A stretch of DNA of 64,000 bases. Source: Clostridia bacterium (lineage in GTDB: Bacteria; Bacillota; Clostridia; Oscillospirales; Acutalibacteraceae). The position numbers were made by a program, and so were the translations under genes. How positions within the stretch are numbered: position 1 is the stretch's first letter; the number at the start of each line of letters is the position of its first letter. The notes beneath the pieces were generated by a model. The model saw nothing but the letters and a program-made list of their open reading frames with translations, had not been told where the DNA came from and made no database searches. Positions 35,610-43,404 of this stretch are shown piece by piece. The stretch is taken from the NCBI GenBank assembly GCA_017416285.1, contig JAFQCU010000025.1, forward strand, positions 18,909 through 82,908, read 5' to 3'.

Positions 35610-37883
35610 ATGAAAACCGGATATTTTAACGATTCAGAAAAGGAATATATAATTACCGACCCTCTAGCTCCAAAAAGACCTTGGTACAACTTTATTTGGA
35701 ATGATAAATTCATTTCTGATTTTGACCAATTTGGTTTTGGCCTAAGCTTAGTACGTGACAAAAACGACAAGCTTCGTGAATTCACCAGCAAAGGTGATAA
35801 CCGACACATTTTTATACGTGATAATTTGACGGGTGAAGCCTACTCCGCAAACAGAAACTATAATAATCTCCCATTCACTATCCACGAAACGCACGTTGGA
35901 ATGGGTTATACAAAAATAATTTCCGAATATAACGGACTTCTTTTTGAAATGACTATTTTTGTACCTACCGAAGGAACTATGGAATGTTGGGAAGTAAAGC
36001 TTATCAACAAAACCGACAAAAAGAAATTATTATCAGTTTATCCTTACGCTCATTTCTTTTCTACCATTACCTATTACATCGGCTACGTTAAAGCCGACTT
36101 TAATGAAGCCTTAAACGGGGTTTTGGTTTCGGAAGAGGGTATGAACGAACCCACCGATTATATTTATGAGTTTTTAGCTTCTGAAGAAAAACCGATTGCT
36201 TTTGAAGCATCTGACAGATATTTTCTTGGCGTTTACGGCAATCTTACAAACCCGCAAGGTCTTAAAAATGAGAAATTGCTCAATCGTGGTTCCTGCTTCG
36301 ATTTTGATAACGGCGTAGCTTTGCAGTTTGACCTCACACTCGAAGCAGGTGCAGAAAAAGTATATCGTTTTGGTATGGGCGCCGCAAACTCAATTGAAGA
36401 CGCCAACCGTCACAAGGCATTATTAACCGAAGAAGTATTCAAGAAAAACCTTGAATACCAAAAGCAACAAGCCGATATGTATAACGATAAAATTTGTATA
36501 TCTACAGGTGACGTAGAAATTGACAGAAGAGTTAACATTTGGCTTAAGCGTCAGTTAGAGCTTGGCAAAACTTGGACTCGCTTGTGGTTTAGAGGCTCAC
36601 GTGATATGATGCAGGATATTTCGGCATTTGTCGCTATGGATACTGAGGATTCCCGCAACAAGATTGTTCATTCAATGCAATATATTATGCCCAACGGCAA
36701 TTATATCCGTGGTTGGATGCCCATCACATTAACCGACGCCCGTGATTGCTCTTCTTGGATGCTTTCAACCGTTATTCAATACATAAAGGAAACCAACGAT
36801 TACACCATACTTGACGAAGTATGCCCTTATTATGAATCCGATGAAACCGGAACGGTTTTAGACCATATGTTCAGAGCAGCATCTTTCTTACAAGACGGTG
36901 TGGGTGAAAAGGGCTTCACACTTTGGGGCGGTTCAGACTGGAATGATTCCATCGACGCTTGCGGTATTTTAGGCAAGGGTGAAAGCCTATGGCTTGCAGA
37001 AGCCACCGTTAAATTCTGTGGTGAATTTGTAGAATTGCTAAACCGAATCGGCAAAGCCGAGGAAGCAGACACAATCCAAAAGAAAATTGACGTTATGAAA
37101 AACGCCATTTTAAAATATGGTTGGGACAAAGACCACTTTATTTACGGCTTTAACGATTATGGCGACAGGGTTGGCTCTTACGACAGTAAGGAAGGTCAAA
37201 TGTACCTTAATCCTCAAACCTGGGCAATTCTTGCCGATATAGTAACCGGCGAAGAAGCCCAAAAGCTTATGGAATTTGTTGAAAACAACCTTCAATGTGA
37301 ATACGGCTATATTCAGCAGCTTCCCAGCTACAGTCAAGGCGACCCACATGTGGGTCGTATGACCTATTTCCAAAAAGGTTGCTATGAAAACGGCTCGGTC
37401 TATAACCATGGCTGTGCCTTTAAATTGGTGGCAGACTGTCATTTAGGTAACGGTAACGCCGCTTTGAAAACCCTTAAGAAAATGATGCCCGACAACCCTG
37501 ATAATCATTACGATCACTCAGGCGTTGAGCCCTATGCCTTTACCAATATGTTCTTAGGACCCGAAAACGAATTCCGTGCGGGTGAAACGGTGCAGCATTG
37601 GGTTACAGGCACCTGCGGTTGGCTCTTTAAGGGTGTTGTTGAATTTATGTTAGGCGTTCAGGCAGATTTTGACGGACTTGCAATTCGACCGGTATTACCC
37701 GATGAATGGACAGACGTTAAGGTTCACCGTGTATTCAGAAACGCAACCTACGAAATTCGTATTCAAAACCGCAACCCCAAAGGTAAAGCAGTAATTACAG
37801 TAGATGACACCGTTCTTGACGGTGATATTATCCCCGCTTACCAAGACGGAAAAACACATAACGTAAGCGTTGTAATTGAATAA
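35610..37883 (+). CDS. Glycoside phosphorylase, GH94
   Basis: 757 residues from ATG 35610 with a perfect AGGAGG; the 12 upstream codons in frame overlap that site. The order is an N-terminal beta-sandwich (YNFIWNDKFISDFDQFGFGLSL), a linker, and an (alpha/alpha)6 barrel with WFRGSRDMMQD, the catalytic Asp in WGGSDWNDSIDACG and QKGCYENGSVYNHG for phosphate/sugar binding, then a C-terminal sheet. GH94 enzymes split cellobiose, chitobiose, cellodextrin or related beta-glucosides with phosphate to give a sugar 1-phosphate. Substrate choice is not visible. It has no signal peptide. It is divergent from the GH29 pair. Confidence 0.9.
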   Translation: MKTGYFNDSEKEYIITDPLAPKRPWYNFIWNDKFISDFDQFGFGLSLVRDKNDKLREFTSKGDNRHIFIRDNLTGEAYSANRNYNNLPFTIHETHVGMGYTKIISEYNGLLFEMTIFVPTEGTMECWEVKLINKTDKKKLLSVYPYAHFFSTITYYIGYVKADFNEALNGVLVSEEGMNEPTDYIYEFLASEEKPIAFEASDRYFLGVYGNLTNPQGLKNEKLLNRGSCFDFDNGVALQFDLTLEAGAEKVYRFGMGAANSIEDANRHKALLTEEVFKKNLEYQKQQADMYNDKICISTGDVEIDRRVNIWLKRQLELGKTWTRLWFRGSRDMMQDISAFVAMDTEDSRNKIVHSMQYIMPNGNYIRGWMPITLTDARDCSSWMLSTVIQYIKETNDYTILDEVCPYYESDETGTVLDHMFRAASFLQDGVGEKGFTLWGGSDWNDSIDACGILGKGESLWLAEATVKFCGEFVELLNRIGKAEEADTIQKKIDVMKNAILKYGWDKDHFIYGFNDYGDRVGSYDSKEGQMYLNPQTWAILADIVTGEEAQKLMEFVENNLQCEYGYIQQLPSYSQGDPHVGRMTYFQKGCYENGSVYNHGCAFKLVADCHLGNGNAALKTLKKMMPDNPDNHYDHSGVEPYAFTNMFLGPENEFRAGETVQHWVTGTCGWLFKGVVEFMLGVQADFDGLAIRPVLPDEWTDVKVHRVFRNATYEIRIQNRNPKGKAVITVDDTVLDGDIIPAYQDGKTHNVSVVIE

Positions 37884-37890
37884 AAAATAT

Positions 37891-37934
37891 AAAAGATTGT
37901 CTTTTGTTTTAATAAGCAGAAGACAATCTTTTTA
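37891..37934 (+). terminator. Terminator after the GH94 gene
   Basis: AAAAGATTGTCTT pairs with AAGACAATCTTTT over a 16-base loop, and then TTT. A second weak AT-rich hairpin follows at about 37933-37964. Confidence 0.8.
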
Positions 37935-37987
37935 AATTTAGAATCATATAATCCTAAATTTAATCATAAATTACATTACCTGCTTTC

Positions 37988-38016
37988 TTGACAAAACGCT
38001 GCATATATTATAAAAT
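37988..38016 (+). promoter_or_regulatory. Promoter for galE
   Basis: Consensus TTGACA, 17-base spacer, TAAAAT. Confidence 0.65.
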
Positions 38017-38049
38017 ACTAATAGTAAATAATTATTGGGGGAATATTAA

Positions 38050-39063
38050 ATGGCAATTCTCGTTACCGGCGGCGCCGGCTATATCGGAAGTCATACCTGT
38101 ATTGAAATGCAAAATGCGGGTTATGAGGTTATTGTTGTTGATAATCTTGATAACTCCAGCCGTGAATCACTTGTAAGAGTTGAAAAAATCACAGGCAAGG
38201 CTGTTAAATTCTATGAAGAGGACATCCGCAACAAGGAAGCTCTTCGTCAGATTTTCAAGGAGAACAAAATCGAAGCAGTTATCCACTTCGCCGGTCTTAA
38301 GGCAGTTGGCGAATCAGTGCGTGAACCGATTATGTACTACGACAACAACCTTATCAGCACCCTCGTTTTGCTTGAGGTTATGAACGAATTCAATGTTAAA
38401 AAGATTGTTTTCTCATCCTCTGCTACCGTTTATGGTGTTGCAACTGAAATGCCTTTGGTTGAGGGTATGCCCTTAGGCGCTATCAACCCCTATGGCAGAA
38501 CCAAGCTCTTTATTGAAGAAATGCTTCGTGACCTTTACGTTGCTGATAAGGATTGGTGCATTGCCCTTCTCCGTTACTTTAATCCCATCGGCGCACACAA
38601 GTCAGGTCTTATCGGTGAAGACCCCAAGGGTATTCCTAACAACTTAATGCCTTACATATCACAGGTTGCAGTTGGCAAGCTTGAAAAGCTCCACGTTTTC
38701 GGTGATGATTATAAGACTGTTGACGGTACCGGTGTTCGTGACTATATCCACGTTGTTGACCTTGCAAACGGCCATGTTAAAGCAGTTGACTGGGCACTTC
38801 AAAACAAGGGCTGTGAAGCCTTTAACCTTGGTACCGGTAACGGCACAAGCGTTTTACAGCTTCGTGATGCATTTGTTAAAGCCAATAACATTGACGTTCC
38901 TTACGTTATCGACCCCCGCCGCCCCGGCGACCCTGATGAGGTTTATGCAAACGCCGATAAGGCAAAGGACGTTCTTGGTTGGACAGCTCAGCGTGGTATT
39001 GTAGAAATGTGTGAAGACACATGGCGATGGCAGTCAAATAACCCCAAAGGATTTGAAAAATAA
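38050..39063 (+). CDS. galE: UDP-glucose 4-epimerase
   Basis: 337 residues of the extended short-chain dehydrogenase family. NAD binding is by VTGGAGYIGSHTC at the N-terminus. The catalytic block is SSSATVYG with the Tyr-Lys pair in NPYGRTK. NPIGAHKSGLIGEDP and RDYIHVVDLANGH are UDP-sugar site marks. It interconverts UDP-glucose and UDP-galactose for the Leloir pathway and surface polysaccharides. GGGGGAA lies before the ATG. It is a single gene between two terminators. Confidence 0.97.
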   Translation: MAILVTGGAGYIGSHTCIEMQNAGYEVIVVDNLDNSSRESLVRVEKITGKAVKFYEEDIRNKEALRQIFKENKIEAVIHFAGLKAVGESVREPIMYYDNNLISTLVLLEVMNEFNVKKIVFSSSATVYGVATEMPLVEGMPLGAINPYGRTKLFIEEMLRDLYVADKDWCIALLRYFNPIGAHKSGLIGEDPKGIPNNLMPYISQVAVGKLEKLHVFGDDYKTVDGTGVRDYIHVVDLANGHVKAVDWALQNKGCEAFNLGTGNGTSVLQLRDAFVKANNIDVPYVIDPRRPGDPDEVYANADKAKDVLGWTAQRGIVEMCEDTWRWQSNNPKGFEK

Positions 39064-39071
39064 TTAAATAT

Positions 39072-39107
39072 AAGGGCGTTTTGGCTTTACAAAACGCCCT
39101 TTATAAT
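39072..39107 (+). terminator. galE terminator, overlapping a possible tRNA promoter
   Basis: AAGGGCGTTTTG, six-base loop, CAAAACGCCCTT. The trailing TTTATAAT holds a TATAAT (39102-39107) five bases before the tRNA-Arg gene; a TTGGCT at 39081-39086 gives only a 15-base spacer, so the -35 is doubtful. Confidence 0.75.
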
Positions 39108-39111
39108 ACTT

Positions 39112-39188
39112 CCGCCTGTGGCGCAGCTGGATAACGCAGCAGATTCCGATTCTGAAGAACGGGGGTTCGAATCCCTTCAGGCGGGCCA
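39112..39188 (+). tRNA. tRNA-Arg (CCG)
   Basis: 77 bases with encoded CCA. The acceptor arm CCGCCTG pairs with CAGGCGG. The D arm is GCG/CGC, the anticodon loop reads TTCCGAT (anticodon CCG), and the T arm is GGGGG-TTCGAAT-CCCTT. The anticodon stem has one mismatch at the outer pair. Confidence 0.93.
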
Positions 39189-39231
39189 GAAAAGAACCCA
39201 CCTTTGTCTACGATAAGTGTGGGTTCTTTTC
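39189..39231 (+). terminator. Terminator-like hairpin after tRNA-Arg
   Basis: AAAAGAACCCAC and GTGGGTTCTTTT pair across a 15-base loop. Confidence 0.75.
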
Positions 39232-39365
39232 AACTAAGTGTGCCTTGCGGCGAGTGAAATATGCTATCGCATATGAAATAACATCGTTATGAAATATTTG
39301 CTTCGCAAATGTTGAGAGGCGAATTTTATTTCATATCGAGTGTAAACGAGATATTTCATTTTATA
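39232..39365. repeat. Array of short hairpins separated by GAAAT/TTTCAT (unclassified repeat element)
   Basis: This stretch, part of the 316-base gap from 39189 to 39504, has no gene. It strings together ATATGC-TATC-GCATAT, AACAT-CG-TTAT, ATTTG-CTTCG-CAAAT and an ATATC...GATAT hairpin with an irregular centre. Each is flanked by (T)GAAAT or its complement ATTTCA(T). Layout and G+C pattern differ from the surrounding AT-rich spacer. I see no reading frame, direct target duplication or inverted ends that would make it an insertion sequence. Confidence 0.6.
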
Positions 39366-39441
39366 AAATATGTAATAGTTCAAACCCATAGCAAAAAAAT
39401 ATAAAAATCTCAAATCTGTGCTCTCTTTTTGTTATATAATG

Positions 39442-39475
39442 AAAAACACCGTTCACATAATGGAACGGTGTTTTT
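39442..39475 (-). terminator. Terminator after the 39505-40167 membrane gene
   Basis: AAAAACACCGTTC, seven-base loop, GAACGGTGTTTTT, so it is active on the minus strand and possibly on both. Confidence 0.85.
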
Positions 39476-39504
39476 CTATATTTAAAGGGGAGTCAAAAAG
39501 CAAA

Positions 39505-40167
39505 TTAAGATTTTTTATTAGCAATAGATTTTTCAATTAAGTTCATAAAATAAAGCATAAGTATACTATATAACACTGCAATTAATCTACCAACAAACGA
39601 AGTTATAAGTAATTCACCTATGTTATCGGTAACGCCATTTACAATGATTGATAACGGATAATAAATACCGCTGTTAAGCAACATGATAATTATTATACCA
39701 ACTGCCATACATAAATACTGATTCAATCTTGTTTTAAGGCGGTCAACAACCTCAACCGTACCCAATACAGCAACTATACTTGCTACTATACTAATACAAA
39801 ATGAAATAAAGGTCATCCAAGCAGTTTTTGAGTTTCCCTGTGAAAACAAATCCGCAAAAAGCTGCATTGCTGCCGAAAACAAAATGGCAATAATTGAAGA
39901 AAATGCCAAAAGATATGCAGATTTTTTATTTTCCTTTAAAAGCATAACGAGCGTACAAAACGCAAAAAGAGTATAAATTATGCTATCAATACCAAACGGC
40001 AATCCAAAGCAATTGATTGGGTAAGCGCTTGCATGAAAAAAGTTAGCGTTTACAACACCGCCAATGGCCAAAGCATAAAGTGTGGTTGAGCGATAATTTT
40101 TATAGCCTATAAGGGATAACGAAAAAATTCCTAAACCAAATAATAAAAACAAAACAAAATTCAGCAT
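39505..40167 (-). CDS. Unknown polytopic membrane protein (about 7 helices)
   Basis: 220 residues if started at ATG 40167; the open frame continues to a GTG at 40239, but that part lies inside a terminator hairpin. Hydrophobic segments cover nearly the whole chain, with short loops. ANFFHASAYPINCFGLPFG and DSIIYTLFAFCTLV form a striking conserved-looking block near residues 43-75, and YGLAVGRL-like VGRLIAVLYSILMLYF closes the protein. The topology recalls small transporters or sensor membrane domains, but I cannot name the family. The ribosome binding site is weak (GGAT). See the promoter and terminator upstream for a possible control. Confidence 0.6.
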   Translation of the reverse strand: MLNFVLFLLFGLGIFSLSLIGYKNYRSTTLYALAIGGVVNANFFHASAYPINCFGLPFGIDSIIYTLFAFCTLVMLLKENKKSAYLLAFSSIIAILFSAAMQLFADLFSQGNSKTAWMTFISFCISIVASIVAVLGTVEVVDRLKTRLNQYLCMAVGIIIIMLLNSGIYYPLSIIVNGVTDNIGELLITSFVGRLIAVLYSILMLYFMNLIEKSIANKKS

Positions 40168-40203
40168 ATCAAATTTTATCCAAAAAAGTGAAAAATTGAC
40201 GAT

Positions 40204-40249
40204 AAAAAAAGCACCTTTCCGTGTTTGATACAGAAACACGGAAAGATGC
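40204..40249 (-). terminator. Terminator in the leader of the membrane gene
   Basis: On the minus strand a 16-base stem with one wobble pair (GCATCTTTCCGTGTTT with AAACACGGAAAGGTGC, seven-base loop) is followed by seven T. It lies between a promoter at 40257-40285 and the coding start at 40167. Confidence 0.8.
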
Positions 40250-40256
40250 TATATGT

Positions 40257-40285
40257 ATTATAACATCTTTCTTTTAAAAAAGCAA
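40257..40285 (-). promoter_or_regulatory. Promoter for the leader/terminator transcript
   Basis: Minus strand TTGCTT, 17-base spacer, consensus TATAAT. Transcription would begin almost exactly at the first base of the terminator stem. Confidence 0.65.
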
Positions 40286-40347
40286 GAGGAAATTTACTAT
40301 ATATTGTATAATTTTTTTGAAATTATTATTGTATAATAAAAAAAGTA

Positions 40348-40376
40348 TTGCACATATAAAAGCTTTATGATATAAT
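40348..40376 (+). promoter_or_regulatory. Promoter for pdxY
   Basis: TTGCAC, 17-base spacer, TATAAT, about 45 bases before the coding start. Confidence 0.65.
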
Positions 40377-40421
40377 TTCCCCGTAAAAATTTACACCATT
40401 AAGGAAAAGAGGCAATATAAA

Positions 40422-41249
40422 ATGGCATACCCTAGAATTTTAACAATTCAAGACATTTCTTGCGTTGGCCAATGCTCGCTCACCGTAGCTCTTCCGATTA
40501 TTTCGGCTTGCGGCGTTGAAACCTGCATTTTACCTTCAGCTATTCTTTCAACCCATACTGCCGGCTTTAGCGGTTTCACTTTTCACGATTTAACCGATGA
40601 TATGCCCGCAATCAGAGACCATTGGGAAAAAGAAAATATCAAATTCGACGGTATTTATACGGGTTATCTTGGCAGCACAAAGCAGATTGATTACGTTATT
40701 AATATTATCAAAACTCTTAATAAAGACGGTGCAAAAGCAATCGTTGACCCCGCAATGGCTGATAACGGCAAGCTTTATCCGTTATTTGACCAACAGTATG
40801 TAGAGGCTATGAAGGGTCTATGTGCTTGTGCTGATTATGTTGTTCCCAACATCACCGAAGCCTGCTTTTTAACCGGTATCGAATATAAAACCGAATATGA
40901 CAGAAGTTATATTGATGAAATCATTAAAAAGCTTTTGGCAATAGGTAGCAAAAACGTTGTTCTAACAGGTGTATCCTACCGCCAAGGCAAAACAGGCGTT
41001 GTTGTTTTCGAAAACGGTGAATACAGCTATTTTGAACACGAATTTTTGCCCAACAGCTGCCATGGCACAGGTGATATTTACGCTTCTGCCTTTACGGGTG
41101 CTTTACTTCGTGGTAAAACTGCATTTGAAGCAGCAAAAATCGCTGCGATTTACACAGTTGAATGCATAAGAATAACCGCCGAAGAAGATAACCATTGGTA
41201 CGGCGCAAAATTCGAACCCGCACTTAAAACACTTATTGATATGCTTTAA
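40422..41249 (+). CDS. pdxY: Pyridoxal/pyridoxamine kinase (PfkB superfamily)
   Basis: 275 residues. ILTIQDISCVGQCSLTVALPI opens the family fold (read as ILTIQDISCVG and QCSLTVALPI), STHTAGF and DGIYTGYLGS line the vitamin site, IVDPAMADNGKLY binds ATP-Mg, and NSCHGTGDIYASAF near residue 215 holds the catalytic Asp of the GTGD motif. It phosphorylates B6 vitamers to PLP precursors in salvage. Clostridial members of this group are annotated pyridoxamine kinase. It is a single gene with AAGAGG upstream and its own terminator. Confidence 0.9.
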   Translation: MAYPRILTIQDISCVGQCSLTVALPIISACGVETCILPSAILSTHTAGFSGFTFHDLTDDMPAIRDHWEKENIKFDGIYTGYLGSTKQIDYVINIIKTLNKDGAKAIVDPAMADNGKLYPLFDQQYVEAMKGLCACADYVVPNITEACFLTGIEYKTEYDRSYIDEIIKKLLAIGSKNVVLTGVSYRQGKTGVVVFENGEYSYFEHEFLPNSCHGTGDIYASAFTGALLRGKTAFEAAKIAAIYTVECIRITAEEDNHWYGAKFEPALKTLIDML

Positions 41250-41260
41250 TTTCTAAAAAA

Positions 41261-41305
41261 AAATACCACAAAACGCTTGACTATTCAATCGTTTTGTGGT
41301 ATTCT
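41261..41305 (+). terminator. pdxY terminator with the tRNA-Gly promoter embedded
   Basis: AATACCACAAAACG (41262-41275) pairs with CGTTTTGTGGTATT (41290-41303). Within it TTGACT (41277-41282), 17 bases and TATTCT (41300-41305) make a good promoter for the tRNA at 41321. Confidence 0.8.
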
Positions 41306-41320
41306 AGTTTTTGCACAAAT

Positions 41321-41395
41321 GCGGGTGTAGTTCAACGGCTAGAATCCCAGCCTTCCAAGCTGGTTGTGTGGGTTCGATTCCCATCACCCGCTCCA
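41321..41395 (+). tRNA. tRNA-Gly (TCC)
   Basis: 75 bases with encoded CCA. Acceptor GCGGGTG pairs with CACCCGC, the D loop is TTCAACGGCTAGAA, the anticodon loop CTTCCAA gives TCC, and the T arm is GTGGG-TTCGATT-CCCAT. The fold is canonical. Confidence 0.97.
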
Positions 41396-41399
41396 AAAA

Positions 41400-41437
41400 G
41401 AAAGCATCAACCTTTATGGTTGGTGCTTTTATTTTTT
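41400..41437. terminator. Bidirectional terminator between tRNA-Gly and the ABC permease
   Basis: AAAGCATCAACC, five-base loop, GGTTGGTGCTTTT and T-rich DNA. It overlaps the permease stop codon on the other strand. Confidence 0.85.
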
Positions 41438-42329
41438 ATACCTTCTTCCTAATCGAATTCATAAGAATATATACCGCCACCAATACCGCAACCGAGGTGC
41501 CAAGTATTAAATACATCGAAGAAATGCTTACCTTATCGTTGAAGAAATATATATTACAGTCAACCGCATCCCGAATAGAATCCACCACTTCGGACGGAAC
41601 GCCCTGATTGACCATTTCGTTCAATGCCCCACCCATTGCGTGCGTACGTACAAGCGAGGTACCGTAAGTGCCGGGCAAAAAGGTTATTACCCTTTGAAGT
41701 CCCGAACTAAAGGACGAAATCGGCATATATGCACCGCAAATAAAACCATAGCCGGCGCTTATGATTGTGCCGACGGCCGATATTTGACCTTGAGATGTGA
41801 GAAGGAAGTTTATAACCGAAGATAAAGCCGTACCAAAAAGCACAAGCAAAACCACATCAAGCAAAAGAAACAGCACGTCAGACACCGACATATACCAACC
41901 GATAAAAGCCACATATACAAGACAAAGTGCAGTTGCCGCGAAGCAAATAAGCAATGTTGAGATCAGTGTTGCTATGTAATAGCCAAAAGCAAGCGTCGAT
42001 ACTTTTACGGGCGAAATGCGAAGGTCCTTTATAGTACCGTTTGCCTTGTCCTGTACCATAAGAAAATTAGAACAAAACGCAACAGTTATGCAGGAAACCG
42101 CCAAGAGTGACGATATAAGCTGACCGCCAACAAGTCCGCCCATTAATTCGTCGGATAATTTTACCATATCGGGTAAATTCATTTCAAACGAATCACGATA
42201 TACGTTGCTCAAAAAGGTTGTATATAGAACAAGCAAAATTGCAGGAGTGATAAGCGAAGTAAAAAACATACCCTTATCCTTAAAAAACAATTTTATATTA
42301 CGCTTTATTAAAATTAAAACCGTATTCAT
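41436..42329 (-). CDS. ABC-2 type exporter permease
   Basis: 297 residues from ATG 42329 (GGGGG upstream). A first helix at about 20-40 is followed by an external loop, then five helices from about 75 to 230 and again at the C-terminus. NGTIKDLRISPVKVSTLAFGYY is the coupling-helix region typical of DrrB/NodJ-like permeases, and GAYMPISSFSSGLQ is in the external gate region. Its gene follows the ATPase gene directly. The pair should export a drug, lipid or polysaccharide-type substrate, which is unknown. Confidence 0.88.
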   Translation of the reverse strand: MNTVLILIKRNIKLFFKDKGMFFTSLITPAILLVLYTTFLSNVYRDSFEMNLPDMVKLSDELMGGLVGGQLISSLLAVSCITVAFCSNFLMVQDKANGTIKDLRISPVKVSTLAFGYYIATLISTLLICFAATALCLVYVAFIGWYMSVSDVLFLLLDVVLLVLFGTALSSVINFLLTSQGQISAVGTIISAGYGFICGAYMPISSFSSGLQRVITFLPGTYGTSLVRTHAMGGALNEMVNQGVPSEVVDSIRDAVDCNIYFFNDKVSISSMYLILGTSVAVLVAVYILMNSIRKKV

Positions 42330-42330
42330 A

Positions 42331-43239
42331 TTATTGTTCCCCCTCAAGCTTTTTGCCTGTAACGTTCAAAAATACATCATCCATTTTTCCTTTGGTGATT
42401 TCATAATCGAAAAAAACGTCGGGATATTTTATAATAAGCTCGGTCGCTTTCGCCGTATTCGGTACAAACAAACGGTAACCATCACGAAGCGCCTCATATT
42501 CTACGCCAAAAGTTTTAACCATAGCCTCGTCAACCCCGTAAAGGGTAATAAAATCGCCCGTATACGTGTTCTTAAGTTCAAGCGGAGTACCTTCAGCAGA
42601 AATTTTGCCGCTATCAATAATAACAACGTAATCGGCCTCTGCTGCCTCTTCCATATAATGTGTCGTGAGAAAAACGGTCATATTTTCGTTTTTGCGAAGC
42701 ATAGATATAACGTTCCAAAGAGTTTTTCTCGTTTGTGGGTCAAGTCCCGTTGTGGGCTCATCCAAAATCAAGATTTTAGGGTTATTAATCAGCGCACGTG
42801 CAATATCGATTCTTCTTCGCTGACCGCCCGATAATTTTTCAACCGTTCTTTTCAGCAAATCTTCAAATTCTAATAGCTTTGCAAGCTTTAAAAGCCTTTC
42901 TTTAAATGCCGCACCCGTTATTCCGTACAATGCCGCACGGCATTGTAAATTATCATAAACACTAAGCGCCGAATCTAAAACAGAGTTTTGAAAAACTACC
43001 CCAAGACTGTTCTTTATTTCCTCAAGATTGTGCTCTAAATTTTGACCGTCAATCTCAATATTACCGCTATCCTTCAAAAGCTGACCGCACATTATATTAA
43101 TGGTTGTCGATTTGCCTGCGCCGTTCACACCAAGAAAAGCGAATAATTCACCCTCTTTAACACGAAATCTGAGATTTTGAACCGCCTTAACATCGCCAAA
43201 GCTTTTGCAAAGATTGTCAATCTTAATTATATCTTTCAT
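42331..43239 (-). CDS. ABC exporter ATP-binding protein (DrrA/CcmA-like)
   Basis: 302 residues. Walker A GVNGAGKSTT near 38-47, Q-loop VVFQNSVLD, signature LSGGQRRRIDIARAL, Walker B ILILDEPTTGLD and switch His in FLTTHYMEEA are all present. A C-terminal regulatory region of about 80 residues follows, as in drug-type exporters. ATG is preceded by GAGGAGG. Together with the permease it forms a two-gene operon behind a promoter with two upstream operator-like sites. Confidence 0.93.
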   Translation of the reverse strand: MKDIIKIDNLCKSFGDVKAVQNLRFRVKEGELFAFLGVNGAGKSTTINIMCGQLLKDSGNIEIDGQNLEHNLEEIKNSLGVVFQNSVLDSALSVYDNLQCRAALYGITGAAFKERLLKLAKLLEFEDLLKRTVEKLSGGQRRRIDIARALINNPKILILDEPTTGLDPQTRKTLWNVISMLRKNENMTVFLTTHYMEEAAEADYVVIIDSGKISAEGTPLELKNTYTGDFITLYGVDEAMVKTFGVEYEALRDGYRLFVPNTAKATELIIKYPDVFFDYEITKGKMDDVFLNVTGKKLEGEQ

Positions 43240-43270
43240 TGTTTACCTCCTCTTAAGGATTTTCAAAAAC

Positions 43271-43299
43271 AGTATATACCCGAGTGACTTTATATTCAA
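43271..43299 (-). promoter_or_regulatory. Promoter for the ABC exporter operon
   Basis: Minus strand TTGAAT (43299-43294), 17-base spacer, TATACT (43276-43271). Confidence 0.6.
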
Positions 43300-43309
43300 T
43301 AAATTAAAA

Positions 43310-43339
43310 GCGTTCGGCACGTTTTTAAAACCGTTCGGT
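43310..43339. promoter_or_regulatory. Paired CGTTCGG operator-like sites
   Basis: GCGTTCGGCAC (43310-43320) and the palindrome ACCGTTCGGT (43330-43339) share the CGTTCGG core 21 bases apart, two helix turns, both followed by CGTTTTT-like DNA. They sit just upstream of the -35 box. Confidence 0.5.
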
Positions 43340-43373
43340 CGTTTTTCAAAAACATTATACCACAATCAAAAGT

Positions 43374-43401
43374 AAAAAGCCACACTCTCGTGCGGCTTTT
43401 T
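43374..43401 (-). terminator. Terminator after the APH-like gene
   Basis: AAAAAGCCACAC, four-base loop, GTGCGGCTTTTT with one mismatch. Confidence 0.8.
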
Positions 43402-43404
43402 GAT

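Noticed and set aside
39232-39365. CRISPR-like array
   Set aside because: The stems differ from unit to unit and the constant part is only 5-6 bases; no spacer regularity and no cas genes.
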